This document shows, one piece after another, positions 51,921 through 59,594 of a stretch of 64,000 nucleotides of DNA; the stretch's first letter is position 1, and the number at the start of each line of letters is the position of its first letter. A program made the position numbers and the translations under genes. This DNA is from an uncultured Pseudomonadales bacterium. GTDB lineage: Bacteria > Pseudomonadota > Gammaproteobacteria > Pseudomonadales > Porticoccaceae. The stretch covers positions 104,604-168,603 of the forward strand of contig CALSNK010000005.1 of the NCBI GenBank assembly GCA_943787675.1. The letters run 5' to 3'. Under the pieces are notes generated by a model, which saw nothing but the letters and a program-made list of their open reading frames with translations, searched no databases and had not been told where the DNA came from.

Positions 51921-52556
51921 ATGACAGACAAACTTGAACGCTGGTTTGAACAGATGCCAGTCGTGGCCATTCTCCGTGGTGTGCGGCCACAGGAAGCGGT
52001 TGCGATCGGGCAGGCAGTCCATCGGGCCGGCATTGGTATTATTGAGGTGCCGCTCAATTCTCCAGAGCCTTTGCTGAGCATTAAACATTTAAGCCAGGTA
52101 TTGGGTGACCAGTGCGTTATCGGCGCGGGCACTGTATTGACCGTTGCTGATGTCGAGGCGGTGGCCGATGCCGGCGGCGAAATTATTGTTAGCCCCAACA
52201 GCAATCCAGCGGTTATCGCTCGCAGTCTAGAACTGGGCCTAGTGCCTATGCCCGGTTGGGCAACAGTGACCGAGGCCTTTTTGGCCTACGATAGTGGCGC
52301 CCGCTATTTAAAATTATTTCCAGCATCGACCTATGGTCCCAATCATATTAAAGGGGCTTCTGCGGTACTACCGAAAGACTGCAAAATATTAGCCGTGGGT
52401 GGTGCGGGTGCAAAGATGGCAGATGAGTGGCTAAGGGCTGGGGCCCATGGTTTTGGTATTGGCTCTGAACTTTATCAGGCCGGTGACAGTGCCGAACAGG
52501 TGTATCAGTCTGCGCTGGCGGTTGTTACTGCCATGCAGGCAGCGCGAGGAAACTAA
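51921..52556 (+). CDS. dgoA: 2-dehydro-3-deoxy-6-phosphogalactonate aldolase (DgoA)
   Basis: This 211-residue class I aldolase of the KDPG/KDPGal type splits 2-keto-3-deoxy-6-phosphogalactonate into pyruvate and glyceraldehyde 3-phosphate. Lys131 in LKLFPAS forms the Schiff base and Glu42 in IIEVPLNSP is the catalytic acid/base. PVVAILRGV at the start and the GAGTVLT and GGAGAKM phosphate-site stretches are present. The EVPLNSP sequence (instead of EVTLRTP) points to the galactonate rather than the gluconate enzyme. AGAGGGATAAGAAAAA precedes the start. It is the third gene of the operon. Confidence 0.92.
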   Translation: MTDKLERWFEQMPVVAILRGVRPQEAVAIGQAVHRAGIGIIEVPLNSPEPLLSIKHLSQVLGDQCVIGAGTVLTVADVEAVADAGGEIIVSPNSNPAVIARSLELGLVPMPGWATVTEAFLAYDSGARYLKLFPASTYGPNHIKGASAVLPKDCKILAVGGAGAKMADEWLRAGAHGFGIGSELYQAGDSAEQVYQSALAVVTAMQAARGN

Positions 52557-52559
52557 CAG

Positions 52560-53462
52560 ATGGTCACAGCCACCCTAGTAGAAACGATAAAGGTCAACAA
52601 TGAACTGGGCGAGGGGGTGATCTGGGATACCAGTGGCGCCGCGGTCTGGTGGACGGACATTGAGGGCAGTCTGCTGTATCGATATCGCCCCGCAGACAAG
52701 CATCTAGAGCAATGGTCAACGCCGGAGCGTCTCGGGTCTTTTGCTCTGATTGCCGGCAGTCATTATTTGATCTGCGGTTTTGCCAGTGGCTTTGCCTATT
52801 ACAATCCGTTGACCGGGGATATCCAATGGCGACAGAAAATAGACCACGACAATCCGGGCACTCGACTTAACGATGGCCGTGCCGACCGTCAGGGACGCTT
52901 CTGGGCTGGTAGTATGGTTGAAAGCGGCGAGCAGGGTGCTGGTGCGCTCTATTGCCTCGATCACCAGCTGCAGGCATCTAATAAGCTATCAGGGCTGTCT
53001 ATATCCAATAGTCTCTGCTGGAGTCCCGATTCGAAAATCATGTATCACACAGATACACCTTCAAGACGTATCTTTCGCTACGACTTTGACAGCCAGAGCG
53101 GTGCCCTATCAAATCCAGTCGTATTGTTGCGCACGGAACGTGGCTGTTTTCCCGATGGTTCTACCGTTGATGCCGAGGGCTATATCTGGAATGCACAGTG
53201 GGGCGCGAGCCGGATTGTGCGCTACAGCCCAAAGGGCGAAGAAGATTTCATATTACCTCTATCTGTTAGCCAGCCAACCTGTGTGGCCTTTGGTGGGCCG
53301 AAAATGGACAGGCTTTTTGTTACCAGTGCTTATCAGGGGCTGAGTGGTGAGGCTCGTGCAGCGCAGCCAGAAGCGGGGAATCTATTGGTTTTTCAAACCG
53401 ATGTTCAGGGTATCCAAGATCCAGTATTTATACCTGAAGTACCGCCAGTCAAAACGGCTTAG
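52560..53462 (+). CDS. SMP-30/gluconolactonase family protein, probable galactonolactonase
   Basis: This 300-residue six-bladed beta-propeller begins with LGEGVIWDTSGAAVWWTDI, carrying the metal-binding Glu typical of the family. It continues with GTRLNDGRADRQGRFWAG (metal-binding Asn) and SWSPDSK-type blades, including YHTDTPSRRIFRYDFD and CFPDGSTVDAEGYIW. These enzymes hydrolyse sugar lactones with a divalent ion. In this operon it would open galactono-lactone made by the SDR. It starts 3 bp after the aldolase stop (AGGA ribosome site inside the preceding gene). The SLCWSPDSK stretch in place of NGLAWSPD keeps the second Asp ligand. Confidence 0.88.
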   Translation: MVTATLVETIKVNNELGEGVIWDTSGAAVWWTDIEGSLLYRYRPADKHLEQWSTPERLGSFALIAGSHYLICGFASGFAYYNPLTGDIQWRQKIDHDNPGTRLNDGRADRQGRFWAGSMVESGEQGAGALYCLDHQLQASNKLSGLSISNSLCWSPDSKIMYHTDTPSRRIFRYDFDSQSGALSNPVVLLRTERGCFPDGSTVDAEGYIWNAQWGASRIVRYSPKGEEDFILPLSVSQPTCVAFGGPKMDRLFVTSAYQGLSGEARAAQPEAGNLLVFQTDVQGIQDPVFIPEVPPVKTA

Positions 53463-53472
53463 CTCTCTATTA

Positions 53473-53587
53473 AGTAAGCTTAAGGCTCTTCCCAGCAAGC
53501 TTAAGGCTCTTCCCAGTAAGCTTAAGGCTCTGTTTAGTAAGCTTAAGGCTCTATTTAGTAAGTTGAAGACTCTTCCCAGCAAGCTTA
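53473..53587. repeat. Five 21 bp tandem repeats after the lactonase gene
   Basis: Units are close to AGTAAGCTTAAGGCTCTTCCC, at 53473, 53494, 53515, 53536 and 53557, with a sixth partial copy (AGCAAGCTTA) at 53578. Only a few positions differ. Because the unit is 21 bp the array is open in several frames (for example KLKALPS repeats), but no gene start supports translation. It lies between the lactonase stop and the shared terminator. Confidence 0.95.
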
Positions 53588-53611
53588 ACTTTCAGATTTG
53601 ATCAGACACAA

Positions 53612-53640
53612 AAAAGGGGTGCCAATTGGCACCCCTTTTC
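53612..53640. terminator. Bidirectional rho-independent terminator
   Basis: AAAAGGGGTGCC - AATT - GGCACCCCTTTT is a perfect palindrome with A and T tails, set between convergent lactonase and TonB receptor genes. Confidence 0.93.
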
Positions 53641-53700
53641 TTGTATCTGTTAGGCCAGCACTTGCGCACTGGCCCGATCTAATTAACTCAAAAGAGTCGC

Positions 53701-56190
53701 TTAGAAGTTGTAGCTATACTTTGCGTACCAAAATGCACCGCTGAAGCCCATTGGTGCGAACTGGCTGTACTTGTTACCGTAAGAAGTTGCGTCGTGCAAT
53801 GTGTCGCCCGCTTCGTCCAGTACGTTGTTACCGCCAAGCATTACTGTTGAGCTTTCGTTGACGTTATAAGATAACTCTAAGTCAACAACCATCTCGCCTG
53901 GGTAATCAAAGCCTTCGTTGCTGTCATACCAGTCGCTGTATGAGCTAACACGAGCAAGCATTCTCCAAGAATCCATGACGTGATTAGCAGACAGGTTCCA
54001 ACGAGTGTCTGGAGTCATACCTTCGATAATGCGCTCACGCTCAGCATCGATAGTCGAACCAGCTTTAGTAATTTCAGTAGTCGTCTTGTTGTAGGCTAGG
54101 TTCCAGTCAGTGGTACCGCCCATCCAATCAGTGCTAGTTGAAATAACTACGTCAATACCGCTTGTGTTGGTATCGAAGTCGTTGGTGAAGAAACGGAACT
54201 GAGACATATCACCAGCACCAGGTACATTGGCTGCTCTTAGAGCAGCAATGTCAGCGGCTGTTAAAGTGATGTCAGCAGACAGGTTCAAGCGATCTTCAAC
54301 GTCAATATCAAAGTAATCAACAGTGATGTCGAATTCGCCTACAGTAGTGTAGAAACCAAAAGTCATGTTAGTAGAGTCTTCTGGAGTCAACTGCGCGCCG
54401 CCGTATAACAAAGCAACTGGGCTAGTAGCTGGGATTACACCCTTGTTCACTAACTGACCTGTTGTGTTATCGATGGTAGTAGAGATGTTTGACGCATTAG
54501 ACTGCCCTGGCGTTGGTGCTTTAAAGCCAGTGCTGTACGTCGCACGAATACCAGTATCATCAGTCAGGTGATAGTTACCACCGATCTTGTAGTTGGTAGT
54601 TGTACCAAAATCTTCATAGTCTTCAAAGCGAAGCGCAGAAGTTAATAACAAGTCATCCGATGCATCCCACTCAGCTTCTACGTATGCCGCATAGTTACTA
54701 CGGTCAAATACGCCCGCGATGCTCTTAGCGAATCCAGGGAAGCCGTTACTTGAAAGGCTGAACCCTTGATCGCCTAGTACACCGGCAGTTGAAGAGGCTT
54801 CATCGCCTGCTCCGATAGTGAACTCTTCAACGCGGTACTCAGCACCAAAGGCCATGCTTACAGACTCGCTCATGGAGTAAGTGAAGTCAGCGTTTACTGA
54901 AGTTTCAACTTGACGATATAGGCCTGGATCGAAGTCACGTGGAGACGCTGGACCCATACTTGCATTAACAGTGTTGTTGATGAAGAAGTCTGCTTCGTTG
55001 CTGCCGTAGTAAGAACTTACGTCCCAACCTAAGCCATTAGCCGTCTCACCACGTAATCCAAACAAGAATGCCTGGTCAGTCATGGTGCCACCAAAGCGTG
55101 GCGTGAAACCACCAGGAATAGTTTCCTGGAAGCTAAAGCAGTTATCATCAGCTGCAACTGCTGCCATAGCGGTTGGGTCAGGGATATTACCCGTCAGAGC
55201 AACAACTGGACAGTCTGTACCAACACCAACACCATCCATATCACCGATAAGAAGGTTTGTTCCATCGCCGTATACACCACCACGGTTGGTAGGGTTACGG
55301 AAGTAGAATCCGCCATCGATGTCTTTAGTCGTTGAGTTAGCATAACCATACATTTCAGTATCGTTGCCCAAGTCAGCGCCAAAGTTAACGAAAAGCTTCA
55401 TGTCGTTATCAACGTTAGGACGGCCCCATTTCATCGCTGGAGATGGAACATTTGTGTAGCCATCTGTAACCAGAGCAGCAGCATCTGCACGCTGTACTGA
55501 ACGATCGGTTTCATCAGTAGAACCAATTTCAAACGTAGTGTTAACAAAGCCGTTAGAACCAAGAGGTAGGCCAAAGTTAGCTGAAACATACGACATTGAA
55601 CCGTCGCCTTCGCTATATTCGCCGGCACGAACCTGGATGCTACCGCCTTCGCTTGCATCTTTAAGATTGAAGTTGATTACGCCAGCAAGTGCATCAGAAC
55701 CATACTGAGATGCAGCGCCGTCGCGTAGTACTTCAATGTTTTTCAGGGCTAGGCCTGGAATAGAAGATGTGTCAGGACCCTGTGCGCCGTCTGAAATACC
55801 ACCAGCAGCCCAAAGGATTACTGAAGCACGGTGACGACGCTTGCCGTTAACCAGTACTAAAGTGTGGTCAGCTGCCATGCCGCGAAGACCTGCTGGGCGA
55901 ACCATTGTGCCTGCGTCACTGATCGGCTGATCGTTAACGTAGTAAGAAGGTACTGAGTTACGCAAAAGGTTGGTAACGTCAACATCGCCTTGGTTAGTAA
56001 GCTCAGAACCGCTGATAACATCAACAGCAGATACAGAGTCAATTACCGAGCGTGCTTTAGCACGTGCACCAACAGTTACAATTTCTTCTACCATTTCATC
56101 AGCGACAGCAGAAGCTACTGGAAGCATAGTGCTACCGGCAATCACTGCGGCTGCAATGGCGTTTAATTTCCAAAAAGTATTAGCTTTCAT
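53701..56190 (-). CDS. TonB-dependent receptor of the galactoside locus
   Basis: The 829-residue form starting at 56190 is preferred over the longer open frame because GGGGGAGA precedes the ATG and a signal peptide follows (LNAIAAAVIAGSTMLPVASA). The TonB-box region is VEEIVTVGARAKARS, and the plug has PAGLRGMAADHTLVLVNGKR and SQYGSDALAGVINF. The barrel ends in YAKYSYNF with the required terminal Phe. The GSDALAGVINF plug motif and lack of an N-terminal signalling domain fit the carbohydrate/vitamin-type receptor group. Convergent with the galactonate operon and ending at the same terminator, it is the probable outer-membrane importer for the galacto-oligosaccharides handled by the GH36 and GH42 enzymes. 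Confidence 0.92.
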   Translation of the reverse strand: MKANTFWKLNAIAAAVIAGSTMLPVASAVADEMVEEIVTVGARAKARSVIDSVSAVDVISGSELTNQGDVDVTNLLRNSVPSYYVNDQPISDAGTMVRPAGLRGMAADHTLVLVNGKRRHRASVILWAAGGISDGAQGPDTSSIPGLALKNIEVLRDGAASQYGSDALAGVINFNLKDASEGGSIQVRAGEYSEGDGSMSYVSANFGLPLGSNGFVNTTFEIGSTDETDRSVQRADAAALVTDGYTNVPSPAMKWGRPNVDNDMKLFVNFGADLGNDTEMYGYANSTTKDIDGGFYFRNPTNRGGVYGDGTNLLIGDMDGVGVGTDCPVVALTGNIPDPTAMAAVAADDNCFSFQETIPGGFTPRFGGTMTDQAFLFGLRGETANGLGWDVSSYYGSNEADFFINNTVNASMGPASPRDFDPGLYRQVETSVNADFTYSMSESVSMAFGAEYRVEEFTIGAGDEASSTAGVLGDQGFSLSSNGFPGFAKSIAGVFDRSNYAAYVEAEWDASDDLLLTSALRFEDYEDFGTTTNYKIGGNYHLTDDTGIRATYSTGFKAPTPGQSNASNISTTIDNTTGQLVNKGVIPATSPVALLYGGAQLTPEDSTNMTFGFYTTVGEFDITVDYFDIDVEDRLNLSADITLTAADIAALRAANVPGAGDMSQFRFFTNDFDTNTSGIDVVISTSTDWMGGTTDWNLAYNKTTTEITKAGSTIDAERERIIEGMTPDTRWNLSANHVMDSWRMLARVSSYSDWYDSNEGFDYPGEMVVDLELSYNVNESSTVMLGGNNVLDEAGDTLHDATSYGNKYSQFAPMGFSGAFWYAKYSYNF

Positions 56191-56446
56191 AAATCTCCCC
56201 CGAGATAATATAGGACTTAGTTTGATTTTATTTACTGATTGTGGATTTGATTTTTTATTATTAATAACCAATTCAGAAGGGGTCTGAACCACAACTGTAC
56301 AAGTGAAACGAAGGTTAAATACTAACCCTCAAATTTTAGTCTACTCTTTTTTGTCAGGAAATTAAATAATAAATTTATATGTCGTTTTTAGGACATAGTA
56401 TGTCGCTTATATTCTGTCTATTAAGATTATTTGGCTAATGCATAAT
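56191..56446. promoter_or_regulatory. Leader of TonB receptor and downstream of epmB
   Basis: An AT-rich 256 bp stretch (including TTTTATTATTAATAACC-type runs) that must contain the promoter of the minus-strand receptor. I see no gene and no clear hairpin. Confidence 0.4.
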
Positions 56447-57448
56447 TCAAGGGGATATTAATGTTTTTGACAGTTTTCCTGGGATTTCACGGACCAGTTT
56501 TGGCAGTAAGAAACCGGGCAACAAGGTTTGTAATTGACCATAGATTTCGCGAGCCTGAGATGTATCAATGTCAAAATGGCTGGCACCCTGAACTGGGTCC
56601 AGTAGATGTAAGTAGTAGGGCGTAATACCGCAGTCAAAAAGACGCTCACTTAATGCGTTTAATGTGGCGGCGTTATCGTTGATATCTTTTAAGAGTACGG
56701 TTTGATTGAGTACTTTAATGCCGGCATCAAGTAGGCGGGCCACAGCCTCGGCAACCTCGGCATCTATTTCGTTGCTGTGATTAATATGAAGTACCACAAT
56801 TGGCTTTAAGCGGGATGCCGTTGCCCAGCGTAAAAATGAGTCATTGATGCGCGACGGAATCACCACCGGCAGGCGGGTATGAATGCGTAGACGCTTTATA
56901 TGCGGTATGGCTGCGATCTGCTCGGCGAGCCAGCCAAGAAACTGGTCATTGGCAGCCAAGGGGTCACCGCCGCTGAAAATCACCTCATTAATGTCAGTGT
57001 TACTACTTATATAAGTAAGTGCTTGCAACCATTGCTCTTTATTCTGGCGATTTTCCTGATAGGGAAAATGACGGCGAAAACAGTAACGACAGTTAATTGC
57101 GCAGGCGGGGCTGACGATGAGCAACAGCCGATTGCGGTATTTATGTACAATGCCGGCAATCGGGTTGTGGCTGGACTCATCTAGAGGGTCTGTGCTGTAG
57201 GCGGGGTCAAGCTGCATCTCCGCTGTAATGGGTAGCACCTGAGCGAGCAGTGGATCATTGGGGTTGCGTTTTTCCATGCGTTGGACGAAGGCGCGTGGCA
57301 CCCTGAGAGGGAATTGCTGAGCTGCCTGCTGGCAGGTTGAAAGCTGGGTACTGTCAAGCTCAAGTTCCGCGAGCAGTTCATCAACACTGGTAAAAGACTG
57401 GCTCAGTTCAGTTTGCCAGTTCGGCTGAATATGCAGAGGTTTGAGCAT
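56447..57448 (-). CDS. epmB: EF-P beta-lysylation protein EpmB (lysine 2,3-aminomutase-like)
   Basis: This 333-residue radical-SAM protein has Cys116-x3-Cys120-x2-Cys123 (CAINCRYCF) for the 4Fe-4S cluster and a PLP-binding Lys region in its C-terminal half. It converts (S)-alpha-lysine to (R)-beta-lysine, which EpmA attaches to elongation factor P. The start at 57448 gives the size of E. coli EpmB; the open frame upstream lacks a ribosome site. It lacks the extra zinc-binding C-terminus of true clostridial KamA, ending VREIPGKLSKTLISP. It is divergent from tadA with a 57 bp spacer. efp and epmA are not in the window. Confidence 0.9.
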   Translation of the reverse strand: MLKPLHIQPNWQTELSQSFTSVDELLAELELDSTQLSTCQQAAQQFPLRVPRAFVQRMEKRNPNDPLLAQVLPITAEMQLDPAYSTDPLDESSHNPIAGIVHKYRNRLLLIVSPACAINCRYCFRRHFPYQENRQNKEQWLQALTYISSNTDINEVIFSGGDPLAANDQFLGWLAEQIAAIPHIKRLRIHTRLPVVIPSRINDSFLRWATASRLKPIVVLHINHSNEIDAEVAEAVARLLDAGIKVLNQTVLLKDINDNAATLNALSERLFDCGITPYYLHLLDPVQGASHFDIDTSQAREIYGQLQTLLPGFLLPKLVREIPGKLSKTLISP

Positions 57449-57505
57449 AAGAGTTCTTGATAGAAAGTAGGCCACTGATTTTACGCTATAGGGCAATGGA
57501 TAAGT
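57449..57505. promoter_or_regulatory. Divergent spacer between epmB and tadA
   Basis: A compact 57 bp region that must hold promoters for both genes (TTGATAGAAAG ... TACGCTATAGGG); TACGCTATAGGG is a candidate extended -10 for tadA. Assignments are tentative. Confidence 0.3.
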
Positions 57506-57970
57506 ATGAGTACTGACGAATTTTATATGGCTAAAGCATTGCAGTTGGCTGAGCAAGCCGGTGCTGCTGGCGAGGTGCCGGTGGGTGCCATCGTAGTCAA
57601 AGACGGCGAAATTGTCGGAGAGGGGTTTAATCAGCCTATTTCTGGCTGCGATCCAACCGCCCATGCCGAAATTGTGGCCATGCGCAATGCCGCTAATAAT
57701 CTCAGCAATTACCGCCTAAGTGACTGTGATCTGTACGTTACCATTGAGCCCTGCACCATGTGTGTGGGCGCTATGGTTCATGGGCGTATTCGCCGGGTAC
57801 TGTTTGGTGCCCTGGAGCCCAGAGCTGGTGCCTTACAGAGTCAGCTACAGCTAATGGATCAGAGTCATTACAACCACAGTATTGAATGGCAGGGTGGGGT
57901 GTTGGCGCAGGAGTGCGGTGATCTTATTAGTCGTTTCTTTCGGCGCAAGCGTGAATCTAAAAGCCAATAG
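57506..57970 (+). CDS. tadA: tRNA-specific adenosine deaminase TadA
   Basis: This 154-residue cytidine-deaminase-fold enzyme converts adenosine-34 of tRNA-Arg(ACG) to inosine. The zinc site is complete: His53-Ala-Glu55 (proton shuttle Glu) and Cys83-x2-Cys86 in EPCTMC. GEVPVGAIVVKDGEIVGEG is the family start. The protein is essential in most bacteria. Its last 103 bp overlap the end of the convergent mltF gene; the C-terminus (RFFRRKRESKSQ) is a basic tail typical of the RNA-binding helix, so the overlap seems genuine. Confidence 0.95.
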   Translation: MSTDEFYMAKALQLAEQAGAAGEVPVGAIVVKDGEIVGEGFNQPISGCDPTAHAEIVAMRNAANNLSNYRLSDCDLYVTIEPCTMCVGAMVHGRIRRVLFGALEPRAGALQSQLQLMDQSHYNHSIEWQGGVLAQECGDLISRFFRRKRESKSQ

Positions 57971-59430
57971 AGCTCGAGCTTAGAAATCTCCCTATAAAGA
58001 GGGAGGTGCGTCTGGTTCCCATTTCGTGGGACGGGCGGCGGTTCAAAATCATGCTGGGAGAGAGAATATAGCTGCAGGTAGGTTCTGTAGTATTGAATAT
58101 TATCCACATAGAGCACCGGCTCATTACCCCGGGCATAGCCATATTTAACCGTTGAATAAAATTGTTTCTTGCTCAGCAGAGGCAAGTGCGCGCGAATATC
58201 CACCCACAGATCTGGGTTCTTGCCATTGCGCGCGGTTAATACCCGTGCATCCTCTAAATGCCCAAAGCCCACATTGTAAGCAGCTAGGGCAAGTAGAGTG
58301 CGATCGGGCTCAGTGATTCTCTGGGGCAGGCGCGACTTTAATTTCACTAGATAAGCGGCGCCGCCTTCGAGACTCTGGGCTGCATCGAGGCGATTGCTCA
58401 CCTTCATTTCTTTGGCGGTATCCAATGTCAGCATCATCAACCCGCGCACACCGGTGGGGGACTTGGCTTTGGGGTTCCAGTGAGATTCTTGATAGGCCAC
58501 AGCTGCCAGCAGTGACCAGTCCATGCCATGATGTTGGGCAGTTTGGCGAAACATCTGTTCATACTTGGGCAATCGACGCGCCACCAGCTGCCCTAGCCGC
58601 TGTGAATCCCCCACAGAAAAATTCTCTGTCTGGGCAAATAGCTGCTGCTCTAAAAGGGCCAGCTTGCCACTCTTTATATAGCTGTCTAAAAATGCATTGG
58701 CGGCGTTTAGCAAAGTACCGTCGTTGTGGGTTGCAAATGCCCAGGCAGTAGACTGAGGTTTGGCAATATCAAATGCTTTGCGCGCTCTGGGATAAATATG
58801 GCGATTCACCAGATAGGCCAGTGAGTCCACAACGGTGTAGGTAACCTCGCCCTCGTGAACCATTCTTATCAGGTCGCTCATCTCTAAATCGTCTTGCTCG
58901 CGCCAGCGTAAATCTGGCACTGCATCCTTGAGACTCTGGAGCTGCTCACTATGGGATGAATCAGTAATCACCAGTAACTCGCCCTCGAGTTGGTCCAGTG
59001 ATTTAGGTCGTTTGCTGCCGCGACGGTACACCAGCTGCTGAGTTACTTCGAAAAATGGTTGAGAGAATGCTAGGGATTCGGCGCGGGCTTCAGTGGCCAC
59101 TAAGTTGGCTGCGGCGAAATCTCCCTGAGGGCCGCCCACCGAGAGCAGTAGTCTGCGCAAGGTTGACTGGGGTTTGACCACCAATTCGACATTTAGACTG
59201 TCTGCAAAGGCCTTGGCGATCAGGTAGTCGAAGCCATTTTTGCCACGACCATCTTCAAAATAGGTAGTTGGCCCAGATACCGTTAGCATCACCAGCTGGC
59301 CTCTCGCATGCACGCGCTCGAGGTCTGACATATGGGCACTGCTGGGTATATAAGCCACAAACACAGAAAGCATAACGATCAGCGCAAGCCGATTTGGTAT
59401 TTTTCTGATGCTGTGGAAAAACTCGCTCAT
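57868..59430 (-). CDS. mltF: Membrane-bound lytic murein transglycosylase F (MltF)
   Basis: This 520-residue, two-domain enzyme has an N-terminal hydrophobic anchor/signal (LALIVMLSVFVAYIPSSA) and an ABC-type solute-binding-like domain (about 40-265). The C-terminal SLT domain has catalytic Glu315 in AYQESHWNP, GVRGLMMLT and AAYNVGFGH. It cleaves murein glycosidic bonds to make 1,6-anhydromuropeptides, regulated by muropeptide binding to the first domain. The extreme C-terminus, from about residue 485 on (LLDSRLRRKKRLIRSPHSCA), is encoded antisense to tadA and looks like a chance extension. It neighbours purL as in other gammaproteobacteria, supporting the call. Confidence 0.94.
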   Translation of the reverse strand: MSEFFHSIRKIPNRLALIVMLSVFVAYIPSSAHMSDLERVHARGQLVMLTVSGPTTYFEDGRGKNGFDYLIAKAFADSLNVELVVKPQSTLRRLLLSVGGPQGDFAAANLVATEARAESLAFSQPFFEVTQQLVYRRGSKRPKSLDQLEGELLVITDSSHSEQLQSLKDAVPDLRWREQDDLEMSDLIRMVHEGEVTYTVVDSLAYLVNRHIYPRARKAFDIAKPQSTAWAFATHNDGTLLNAANAFLDSYIKSGKLALLEQQLFAQTENFSVGDSQRLGQLVARRLPKYEQMFRQTAQHHGMDWSLLAAVAYQESHWNPKAKSPTGVRGLMMLTLDTAKEMKVSNRLDAAQSLEGGAAYLVKLKSRLPQRITEPDRTLLALAAYNVGFGHLEDARVLTARNGKNPDLWVDIRAHLPLLSKKQFYSTVKYGYARGNEPVLYVDNIQYYRTYLQLYSLSQHDFEPPPVPRNGNQTHLPLYREISKLELYWLLDSRLRRKKRLIRSPHSCANTPPCHSILWL

Positions 59431-59594
59431 GGCTGTTTGAGTAACCTCTATACGGCTGGGTTATAAGTGCCCTGTCTTGGGTGACTCAGGATTTAAGAAT
59501 TGTACATGCTTTAGGTAATTCATTCTGCCTAAGCCGGGATTTTTCAGCTAGAATAACGCGCTTCCCAATAGCTATGTTTTTGAGACCAGCATCC

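Noticed and set aside
53344..53601. Open reading frame with KLKALPS/KLKALFS repeats over the 21 bp array
   Set aside because: It overlaps the end of the lactonase gene in another frame, has no ribosome site, and its regular composition follows directly from the 21 bp repeat.
57868..57970. A frameshift in mltF explaining the overlap with tadA
   Set aside because: No alternative frame gives a better MltF C-terminus, and the catalytic domain is complete, so a natural late stop is simpler.
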